From Lytechinus pictus (Eukaryota > Echinodermata > Echinoidea > Temnopleuroida > Toxopneustidae): DNA of 64,000 nt. The notes under the pieces are model-generated. The model was not told the DNA's origin and did not search any database. It saw only the letters and a list, made by a program, of their open reading frames with translations. The stretch's first letter is position 1; the number at the start of each line of letters is the position of its first letter. This document shows positions 60,001 to 64,000 of this stretch, piece after piece. The stretch spans positions 17,659,001 to 17,723,000 of the forward strand of contig NC_087253.1 of the NCBI RefSeq assembly GCF_037042905.1, written 5' to 3'. Position numbers and translations under genes: made by a program.

Positions 60001-61178
60001 TTCATTGCCCTCTTCTACCAAGTAAGTTATTAAAAATGCATTTTTATATGAAAAAAAAGGTTTCAGTTGTTTCAGGGGGTACTTACTTCGTTTGTTAATC
60101 TAAAAGGAGATCAGATAATCAGAAGAGTAATAATATGCAACATTTCTACAGCACTTTACTGTTTCCAACCACTACATACTAATACCCCACCATTAGTACG
60201 GCTACCCTAATTGGGTGCTCAAGCATTCAAGGAATTTCCCCCTACCAGGTACGAATTTACAACACCTGGGTACAGAGTGGCATATGAAGATAAACACCTT
60301 GCTTGTGATGCCATGGGAGTTAAACCCCAGGCTATTAGAGATGTTTAACAAACAGAACAAGACAAAGTATCTATTTACTGCTTACCTGAGCCTGTCCAGT
60401 ACCATCTTCAGTGTCTGCGGAAGCTTGAGGATCTCTGCTCTGACTTGGTGTGGTTAATGCTTTCACACTGGCCTCTAACGCTTCTTTCTCCTTCACAAGG
60501 CTACGGTACGCGACAGCAAGGTCTATCAAAAATAAAGAAATATCATTTGAGGATTAATGACCATCATTTATACCATCAATTCCCAATTACACAGCCAAAG
60601 AGGGGAAAGAATAGAATACTGTAATTATGTTTCCGTTCATTTGCTTTTTTATATTGTACTTCATGAATATTTGTCAATTGACTCTTTCAGAATGTGCTGC
60701 TGGTCAATTTTTATGTGTATATATACCAATAAATAAATAAATAGATAAATATGAATAAATGAATGAATAAATAAATAAATAAGTAAATAAATAAATGAAT
60801 GAATAAATGAATGAATAAATGCATAAAGTAGTTCTCCCTACCAATTGCTATACTTTACTTGTCAAATCGTTAATTTGAAATTTCTGTAGATTTTGTGATC
60901 TCATTCGTAAAACAGGCTTAAATTTTGTAATAATTCTCTGATTTCTATCATACTCTTACCATTCTGGAGTTTTCTCTCGTCTTATAAACATACACATAAT
61001 TTTTTTTACCAAGGTTGGATTCCCATTTGTAACAAATCTCTACAAGTCTTCAGTGTAGTCTTTGCTATGAAAAAAGTAAAATGAAAGTTTCACCTCTCAG
61101 TCTTCCCTTGTATCGGTCTAATTCCTCCTTCTGCTTCTCCACCGTTTCTAGAAGTTCTTTTCTGTTAGTTCTATCCAT
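38986..61178 (-). CDS. GCC1: GRIP and coiled-coil domain-containing protein 1 (golgin), 16 exons, 714 aa
   Basis: GCC1 is a peripheral golgin of the trans-Golgi network. Its C-terminal GRIP domain binds Arl1-GTP and the long coiled coil tethers vesicles (family knowledge). Exons in transcript order: 61094-61178, 60386-60522, 59311-59460, 58358-58447, 57862-57990, 56672-56721, 55491-55632, 50408-50589, 48905-49110, 47938-48080, 46824-47021, 45886-46028, 43055-43163, 42035-42234, 39489-39618, 38986-39036. All junctions are GT-AG and every phase closes, giving 714 aa (human 775). Landmarks shared with human GCC1 are KELLETVEKQK at the N-terminus, LVKEKEALEAS, MMRELQNLVSKERA, GTYDR...RLKERIAQLDLENTALA, QQELKRLKEEFESYK, FAEEQARKEVE, and the GRIP segment REGTNLEYLKN with the Arl1-contacting tyrosine at about residue 664. 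A possible 3' splice site at 61210-61211 suggests a noncoding first exon further up. Copies of several exon edges lie in the introns. Confidence 0.95.
39489..39618 (-). CDS. GCC1: GCC1 exon 15, GRIP domain (aa 655-698)
   Basis: Encodes SREGTNLEYLKNVVLSYHQS then KKQMFSAIAAILQFTNKE. This is the core of the GRIP domain, which recruits golgins to the TGN by binding Arl1. The conserved tyrosine is present in NLEYLKN. Acceptor TTTCACAG, donor GAG|GTAAAA. Confidence 0.96.
39757..39880. mobile_element. Foldback MITE in GCC1 intron 15 region
   Basis: About 50 bp arms: atgacaatgagcaaccaagt ... gaatcaaaacagc and its complement. Its left flank and arm resemble 15285-15430. It lies between GCC1 exons 14 and 15. 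Confidence 0.6.
40758..41975 (-). repeat. Decayed tandem copies of the 3' edge of GCC1 exon 14
   Basis: At least four copies resemble exon 14's last 70-80 bp plus donor: 41901-41975, 41781-41850, 40888-40941 continuing at 41719, and 40758-40835. Shared core on the + strand: ctgacctatttctctgcc, atcaacttcgtctctgag, attctctaa. One copy is split by the TTAA element 40942-41714. All contain changes that would end the reading frame. Confidence 0.8.
40942..41714. mobile_element. 773 bp TTAA-flanked element, copy 1
   Basis: TTAA at 40938-40941 and 41715-41718. Inverted ends CCCTGAAAG and CTTTTAGGG, then G-rich/C-rich blocks with cggaatccgccccc. It splits one exon-14-derived repeat, so the empty site can be read from neighbouring copies. 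Homologous to 54590-55295. A TTAA target fits piggyBac or Kolobok. Confidence 0.75.
42035..42234 (-). CDS. GCC1: GCC1 exon 14 (aa 589-654)
   Basis: Encodes LLHFAEEQARKEVELAGVKR and the coil ending ENLRDEVDRWQRNR; human has FLYAEQLARKEVEITSLRKQ. Acceptor TTGACAG, donor AATAG|GTCAG. Its 3' edge, donor included, recurs several times downstream in the transcript (40758-41975). Confidence 0.95.
42295..42818 (+). mobile_element. SINE with tRNA-Val-like head, interrupted by a MITE
   Basis: Head at 42300-42372 (cacctcacaaccgagaggtc, B-box-like gagttcaagcc); tail 42626-42818 with (ATT)n. The MITE at 42376-42621 is inserted between them. Confidence 0.6.
42376..42621. mobile_element. GGGCGGAAATC-type MITE, copy 2
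   Basis: 11 bp inverted ends GGGCGGAAATC. Body homologous to 21385-21648. Flanks carry a near-duplicate (caaaagcat / caaaaggcat), consistent with a target duplication of about 8 bp. Confidence 0.75.
43055..43163 (-). CDS. GCC1: GCC1 exon 13 (aa 552-588)
   Basis: An acidic, serine- and threonine-rich non-coiled segment (EDTVLSETEETVSQLVAAPS) at the place of the variable human linker before FLYAEQLARKEVE. Acceptor CACTGCAG, donor CCT|GTACGT. Confidence 0.87.
43164..45500. other. GCC1 intron 12, no feature recognised
   Basis: AT-rich. Open frames such as 44530-44790 are lysine-rich by composition, with no family match. Confidence 0.45.
45501..45785 (+). mobile_element. SINE family B (tRNA-Gln-like head), full-length
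   Basis: Head gttgtggcccagtggattag ... ggactttgaaacagagg with B box gggttcaaatccc. Body with gggtacctggcaggaattta and a (ATT)n tail at 45771-45783. The 3' half matches 56073-56254. This body sequence is common in sea urchin genomes as far as I recall. Confidence 0.8.
45886..46028 (-). CDS. GCC1: GCC1 exon 12 (aa 505-551)
   Basis: Encodes LDQQVQKQRERTLALLADKD; human has EELHKQRDRALAVLTEKD. A polar linker follows. Acceptor TTCTGCAG, donor ACAAG|GTCAG. Confidence 0.93.
46029..46823. other. GCC1 intron 11, nothing recognised
   Basis: AT-rich, no repeat or exon identified. Confidence 0.45.
46824..47021 (-). CDS. GCC1: GCC1 exon 11 (aa 439-504)
   Basis: Sixty-six codons of uninterrupted coiled coil beginning DTTHNKELEQLQSQLSEMR. 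Acceptor CTACATAG, donor AAG|GTGAG, phase 0 both sides. Decayed tandem copies of its first half lie in intron 10 (47041-47420). Confidence 0.93.
47041..47420 (-). pseudogene. Three decayed tandem copies of GCC1 exon 11 in intron 10
   Basis: The copy near 47195-47292 reads DVTHNKELEQLQSQLFEMR, 17 of 19 residues identical to the start of exon 11, then decays to a stop. A more damaged copy lies at 47041-47180 (DTTHN then stops). A fragment at 47370-47415 resembles the LRQQLDDEEAAHK part. Spacing of the gagctgctctaactcc core is 130-143 bp. Acceptor sites are degraded, so these are relics. Confidence 0.85.
47938..48080 (-). CDS. GCC1: GCC1 exon 10 (aa 391-438)
   Basis: Encodes CQQELKRLKEEFESYKTRAS and NVLKNRSAK; human has YQQELKQLKEEFERYKMRAQ and VVLKSK. 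Acceptor CTCTTCAG, donor AAG|GTGAG. Confidence 0.95.
48905..49110 (-). CDS. GCC1: GCC1 exon 9 (aa 322-390)
   Basis: Encodes RLKERIAQLDLENTALARAA, then an acidic linker, then EIKERIMKLKGLLKLASQKA, closely matching the human KLKERILQLDLENKTLALAA and DKMEKLKRLLQVAARK. Acceptor AATGCAG, donor GATG|GTATG. Confidence 0.95.
49370..50395. repeat. Large CAC/CAT/CAA trinucleotide array in GCC1 intron 8
   Basis: About 1 kb of degenerate (CAY CAC)n on the + strand, split into 49370-49575 and 49641-50395 by a copy of the exon 8 tail. Long open frames on both strands here are artefacts of the triplet period. Confidence 0.95.
49590..49640 (-). pseudogene. Duplicate of the 3' end of GCC1 exon 8 with its donor
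   Basis: Reads VETYGRGGQHNKHALQ followed by GTGAGTTAATG; exon 8 ends VGTYDRGRQQDQHAIQ followed by GTGAGTTCATG. The copy is 818 bp further along the transcript and keeps an open frame. No acceptor precedes it, and readthrough from exon 8 meets TGA, so it is probably not used. Confidence 0.85.
50408..50589 (-). CDS. GCC1: GCC1 exon 8 (aa 262-321)
   Basis: Encodes AAEEQRVADLESKLSDLSDT then VGTYDRGRQQDQHAIQ; human has VEEQRVAALENQISEVSELL and GTYEKAKQKDQLAIQ. Acceptor ACTTATAG, donor ATACA|GTGAG. A copy of the last 16 codons and the donor lies at 49590-49640, beyond a large trinucleotide array. Confidence 0.94.
52078..52190 (-). mobile_element. SINE family A, copy 2 (inverted)
   Basis: tRNA-like head gtgtcgtggccgagtggtcc on the minus strand, body with ttggtaactaggtgtgcac. 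Head-to-head with the copy at 52241. Confidence 0.75.
52241..52420 (+). mobile_element. SINE family A, copy 3
   Basis: Head gtgccgtggccgagtggtct ... gtccggggtttgatccccgg, body ending tggtagcttggtgtgcacct. The head is the best preserved of the three and has a near-complete acceptor stem. Confidence 0.8.
52590..53400. repeat. 810 bp polypurine tract
   Basis: The + strand is almost entirely A and G (GGAAGAAG-like words). The complementary open frames (52519-53345) are Phe/Ser/Pro-rich artefacts. Such tracts can adopt triplex DNA. Confidence 0.9.
54590..55295. mobile_element. Copy 2 of the CCCTRAAAG/TTAA element family (inverted)
   Basis: Ends acctaagaagac and gtcttcttagggt, homopolymer blocks with gctgattcagccccc, and internal similarity to 40942-41714 (tgcgtaat, gcgagacttgaaagtaaa, catttatgaattttggct). 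Not flanked by a clear TTAA here. Confidence 0.65.
55491..55632 (-). CDS. GCC1: GCC1 exon 7 (aa 214-261)
   Basis: Encodes SVEYEGHIERLSKELGMVRN then a proline-containing break (RRPPPLLLQLQKDMAEMK), paralleling the human PDPRLQELQEEAARLK region. Acceptor GCATTAG, donor AAG|GTAAG. Its 5' edge is repeated in the adjoining intron (55706 onwards). Confidence 0.9.
55633..56470 (-). repeat. Tandem copies of the 5' edge of GCC1 exon 7 in intron 6
   Basis: A 118 bp unit starting inside exon 7 (agttctttagacaaccgttc on the + strand at 55588) recurs at 55706 with the acceptor and about 33 coding bases. More decayed units (gtgaccttcatactc ... ctaatgcacaatgtcaaagg) continue to about 56470. SINE 56073-56254 interrupts the array. 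Confidence 0.8.
56073..56254 (+). mobile_element. SINE family B, 3' half
   Basis: Matches the body and (ATT)n tail of 45501-45785 (gggtacctggcaggaattta, gcactatataag). The head is missing. Confidence 0.75.
56672..56721 (-). CDS. GCC1: GCC1 exon 6 (aa 198-213)
   Basis: A short 50 bp exon (IFDLEESIMHLKSAPD plus a split codon). Acceptor TTTTACAG, donor GATAA|GTAAG. Its phase 2 end fits exon 7 exactly. Confidence 0.85.
56722..57861. other. GCC1 intron 5, nothing recognised
   Basis: AT-rich. No repeat with a second copy in the window and no exon. Confidence 0.45.
57862..57990 (-). CDS. GCC1: GCC1 exon 5 (aa 155-197)
   Basis: Encodes HQQERESDNLNHAAMMRELQ and NLVSKERAEKEKLENK. The human counterpart is TQQHDRAQEQSDHALMLREL followed by QKLLQEERTQRQDLE, one of the clearest matches in the gene. 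Donor AAG|GTGAG. Confidence 0.95.
58080..58300. repeat. ATC/ACC trinucleotide array filling GCC1 intron 4
   Basis: About 220 bp of the 367 bp intron is degenerate (ATC/ACC)n. A further ACC/AAC-rich array is at 58615-58740 in intron 3, with another short one near 59210-59290. Confidence 0.9.
58358..58447 (-). CDS. GCC1: GCC1 exon 4 (aa 125-154)
   Basis: Thirty codons of coiled coil (QEQMDALQKINEEKDNLQEV onwards) between acceptor TTTTTAG and donor GAG|GTAATC. Phase 0 at both ends. Confidence 0.9.
59311..59460 (-). CDS. GCC1: GCC1 exon 3 (aa 75-124)
   Basis: Begins with an acidic glycine-rich stretch (NEDEGGGEGDGG), then coiled coil IGQLRQQITTLTLSLSTVSE, matching human HQLKTQLATLTSSLATVTQE. 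Acceptor CTTTCAG, donor AGG|GTGAGT. Confidence 0.93.
59461..60385. other. GCC1 intron 2
   Basis: AT-rich. A 13-base segment at 60087-60099 has exon-like borders but would shift the frame into a stop. Confidence 0.5.
60386..60522 (-). CDS. GCC1: GCC1 exon 2 (aa 29-74)
   Basis: Encodes DLAVAYRSLVKEKEALEASV, almost the human VVRAYKSLLKEKEALEASI, then a polar linker ending GTGQAQ. Acceptor TTGATAG, donor CAG|GTAAGC, phase 0. Confidence 0.93.
60715..60830. repeat. (AAATGAAT/AAAT)n simple repeat, GCC1 intron 1
   Basis: Degenerate AATA/AATGA tetramer-pentamer repeat of about 110 bp. Confidence 0.9.
61094..61178 (-). CDS. GCC1: GCC1 exon 1 (aa 1-28)
   Basis: The start codon at 61176-61178 opens MDRTNRKELLETVEKQKEEL, which matches the conserved KKDLLETIETQKKQL start region of GCC1. 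Donor AGAG|GTGAAA, phase 1. The human N-terminal extension before KKDLL is absent. Confidence 0.93.
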
Positions 61179-61604
61179 TCCTGATCCTTTCTCACATCAC
61201 AAGTAAGCACTGCAGGAAAACAAAATCATAGCACAGTAGAATCAAAGATACTACAAGGGGAAGATCGGACACTTCGGCAATTTTTCGAAACACTCCCAAA
61301 CGCTCGATAAATGCTCATGGGGAAGGACGCCCACTGGCGTTGAGTAAGTAAACCATCGCTCATCAGCACGTAGCTGTGTATAAAACATATGGGGGAAATG
61401 AGAGAGGGGATTTTGGAGAGGGCTCAAGGGTTGCGCCTGGGAGTAATTCCACCTTTTACTACCCAGAAACCTCTGAAATATATTCACTCAATGAAAAAAA
61501 TTCTAAAATGTAAAAATCGTCTATTCCTTCTCCCCTTCAGCATTCCCCTCATGTTTTGTACACAACCATCAATTATCCATACTATCACAGATTTGTATAC
61601 GATG

Positions 61605-61822
61605 GTTCCCATTTCAGCGTATTGGGTAAACTAGTTTGCTCCGCTCGCTGAAATGGGAACCTGAGTGTGTAGAAAATTTTCCATAGATTTGTACACACTT
61701 GTTCCCATTTTGAAGAGTAGATAAAGACAGTTCATTAATGAGATTGATTACATCAGTGATGAATAAATCTTACTACTAAACTGTCTTTATCTACTCGTGT
61801 AAACGGGAGCACGTGTGGACAA
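61605..61822. repeat. Nested small foldbacks upstream of GCC1
   Basis: ttcccatttcagcg and its complement form one hairpin (about 61605-61660). Arms 61687-61732 and 61779-61822 (gaagagtagataaagacagt) form another. Probably overlapping MITE remnants. Confidence 0.6.
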
Positions 61823-62514
61823 CTCTGTACAATTTCATGGGTTTTCCATAGCTGGTTCCCACTTTGAAGAGTAGATATATAGAGAGTTTATTAAAATGAT
61901 TTATCCCCTTATATATCTTGTCTGTGGTTTAGTTAGAGAATCGATTCTGAAATCATTTTTTGGTTAACTTTGCGAAAGTGGTAGAGTGGTCTTGAAGAGC
62001 AAGGAAATGCAGGGTAGAATAGACGGATTAATGACAAATTACAATTCCATATTTGGTTAATAAAACCATGCATGGAATCATCAAATTCATCTGAAAATTG
62101 CCCATCCATGAAAATGTGAGCCCTACAAATATCGCGCAAGGAAAGACATGAAAGAAGGAACCAGTTGTGTGAAGGAGAGCTTCGCATCGTAAACAAAGCA
62201 TTTAGCATCAATTTCTTTTGAAAATCGTTCCAAGGTGTGAAGGCTGAAGTGAGGATTCTTTCAAGTTTAAAGTTCAATGTTTTGAAATAGGTATAGGCTA
62301 GGCCAAAGTCTAAATTACTTATCGTGCTGAAAAGTGAAACTGAATAAAAAATTTGATTTGGCGGCTTTTTTGCCACAAAACGTAGAATTCAATGTCAATG
62401 GCCTAAGTAAGTTAACTCTAGCTCTTCAACGTCATCACATTCACACTAACAACAGGCCATACTGCTAATTTAGGAAGCTAAAGTTATCATGGTTATTGAG
62501 CTGGATAATGACTA

Positions 62515-62704
62515 GACAGGAGTAAACGTCGTTACAGGGGATTTATTTAACAATTTCTGATTTATGTATTGGAGAGTGGAGCCAACGTAGTTCAGCGGAA
62601 CAACCAAATACACAGACTGAAGCTTTTGGTCTAGATAATGACTAGACCAAAAGCTTCGGTCTCTGTTATGTTGGTTGTTCTGCTGAACTCCGTTGGCTCC
62701 ACTC
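62515..62704. mobile_element. Foldback repeat interrupted by a transposon (continues 63299-63345)
   Basis: 62517-62634 matches 7060-7200. From about 62640 the same sequence runs back in inverted orientation (gaccaaaagcttcggtctc ... ccgttggctccactc). It resumes after the insertion as accaatgaattacagagacc. Confidence 0.75.
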
Positions 62705-63290
62705 CCCGGGGGGGCCACTTCCATTGACGAGTGGATACCATGCACGACCATGGGGTCTCGAAAAGCACCCTAAACACGTATTTTAATTTTTCTGAAAATG
62801 CATCCCTTAACAAGTATTGGCGTGTGTAACCATACCCTTAACAAGTATTGGAAACAAAACGATACTCTTGGCAAGTTCCCTGAATTGACCCCCTAAACAA
62901 GGACAGCGATATTTTTATTTTTCATTGTTATGTCACGGACGTCAGTCGTCGGCCTACCTTCACCCACATCATTGGGTTTAGTACAGCCCCACCTTCCACA
63001 TCTCGCCCAAATCGTACTCTAAACACGTAGTACGTGTTGACTCTTGGGGCAATAGTACATCCTTTATAAAACATTTTAGTATTAATTTTTTACACCCTCG
63101 CAAATTTGACCCTAATTAAACGCGTAGCTTTCCTAGCGAAAATAGATACCCTTTTTTCATCATTTTAGTGTTTTTGACACCCTTATCACGTTACGTACGT
63201 AACGTGCCCTATCTTGAAAAAGACATCCTTTTTACGTGTTTTTTTTGTCGCGCATGGTATCCACTCGTCAATGTAAGTGGCCCCCCCGGG
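62705..63290. mobile_element. 586 bp nonautonomous DNA transposon with 8 bp target duplication
   Basis: 39 bp terminal inverted repeats with one mismatch, starting CCCGGGGGGGCCACTT, then CATTGACGAGTGGATACCATGC. CTCCACTC flanks both sides (62697-62704 and 63291-63298). The empty site is visible in the relative at 7136-7160. An 8 bp duplication fits hAT or P-like transposases. No coding sequence inside. Confidence 0.9.
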
Positions 63291-63699
63291 CTCCACTCAC
63301 CAATGAATTACAGAGACCGAAGTTCTAACTCGATCTGTACAGGGACTCAATCATAATAATGGCCTTATGTTATGTTTATGTATTAAGTTCGGATCAACCA
63401 GATAAGTTGGAGTTGCACGACAGCTGAAGTAAAATTTAACTAAAAAGTCAATGTTTGTTCCCCTTTTTCTGTTTATTTTTTCCCCGTTTTGGTGCGTTTC
63501 AGGCCAAAACGGAATAATAATCTTTATTTTGGTCCAGTTCTCTTTATTCATTTTTATTATGAAATAAAGAAAAAAATCGATGAGCCCCGTCGAGGCCGGG
63601 ATTTTGCATTGTAAATAAGTTTGTAAACCCCCTGGTGGCTGCACGATAGCTCGATAGCAAGCCGTCTGTGTATGAGAAATATAAAAAATGTTTAAAGAC

Positions 63700-63960
63700 T
63701 CCTCGAAACAGACGGCTGCCAGCTGTCAAGATAATGACGTGACTGCGCTTCACTTGACTCCGCAGCGCAGAAGATCGCGTCGCGCAGCAGTGGCCAGTGC
63801 CATTGCATTGACTGGTGGAAATGCCACGGGACGGGCTCGGTTCGTCACCAGCAGCAGATGCCGCGCCATCGGCTCCAGCTCCATCACAATCACATCAGCT
63901 CAATCAGGTTCGGAAGAGAGAGCCCGGGAAGTGAGGTGATTACCCGGGCTATTTTTGATC
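63700..63960. promoter_or_regulatory. CpG-bearing promoter-like segment at the window edge
   Basis: The only GC- and CpG-rich stretch of this size outside exons. It contains a CRE-like tgacgtga (63736-63743) and could be a promoter of GCC1 (upstream noncoding exon) or of a neighbour beyond the window. Confidence 0.3.
63821..63934 (+). CDS. Possible first exon of a neighbouring gene
   Basis: ATG preceded by an in-frame stop opens a 37-codon frame rich in Ala, Ser, Pro and Gln (SSPAADAAPSAPAPSQSHQL). It could splice at the donor GTGAGG (63931) before its own stop. No family recognised. Composition and CpG content support it only weakly. Confidence 0.2.
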   Translation: MPRDGLGSSPAADAAPSAPAPSQSHQLNQVRKREPGK

Positions 63961-64000
63961 GGGCTAGTCATGAACATAATGAAATACCGGTCTGTCATCA

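Noticed and set aside
60087..60099. 13-base micro-exon of GCC1 between exons 2 and 3
   Set aside because: It has AG and GTAAGT borders, but including it shifts the frame and meets a stop at the start of exon 3. Without it the phases join exactly.
61933..62376. 147-codon open frame on the minus strand
   Set aside because: No recognised family, no splice support, and frames of this length are expected once or twice by chance in a window this size.

Overview
The window is animal genomic DNA, most probably from an echinoderm such as a sea urchin. Genes are split by canonical GT-AG introns, and the noncoding DNA is AT-rich. It is packed with tRNA-derived SINEs, foldback (inverted-repeat) elements and ATC/CAC trinucleotide arrays of the kind seen in sea urchin genomes. 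Both genes have clear vertebrate relatives. The organism call is inference; the sequence names no species.

Two complete protein genes stand tail to tail. On the + strand (13589-33423, 15 coding exons) is an SLC5 sodium:solute symporter closest to the sodium-coupled monocarboxylate carriers SLC5A8/SLC5A12. It would encode 628 aa, but exon 9 carries one extra base that breaks the frame. On the - strand (61178 down to 38986, 16 coding exons, 714 aa) is GCC1, a trans-Golgi golgin made of coiled coil plus a C-terminal GRIP domain. I assembled all exons by hand from reading frame, splice sites, intron phase and remembered family sequence. The phases close exactly, apart from the one frameshift.

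Layout. 1-13.5 kb: no supported gene; palindromic low-complexity DNA, SINEs, a broken LINE tail and several small inverted-repeat elements. 13.6-33.4 kb: the transporter. Its intron 2 is almost entirely one 7 kb foldback element (15995-23047), which has tandem-repeat arms and three further elements nested inside it. 33.4-39 kb: the convergent intergenic region, with probable 3' UTRs and a fragment resembling the Alu domain of 7SL RNA. 39-61.2 kb: GCC1. 61.2-64 kb: foldback repeats, a 586 bp transposon with an 8 bp target duplication, and a CpG-bearing promoter-like end.

The two genes show no functional link; one is a plasma-membrane carrier and the other a Golgi tether. The most unusual pattern is in GCC1. 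Exons 7, 8, 11 and 14, and the stop-codon end of exon 16, each sit beside decayed tandem copies of their own edge, often with the splice site included. This suggests repeated local tandem duplication of coiled-coil exon edges.
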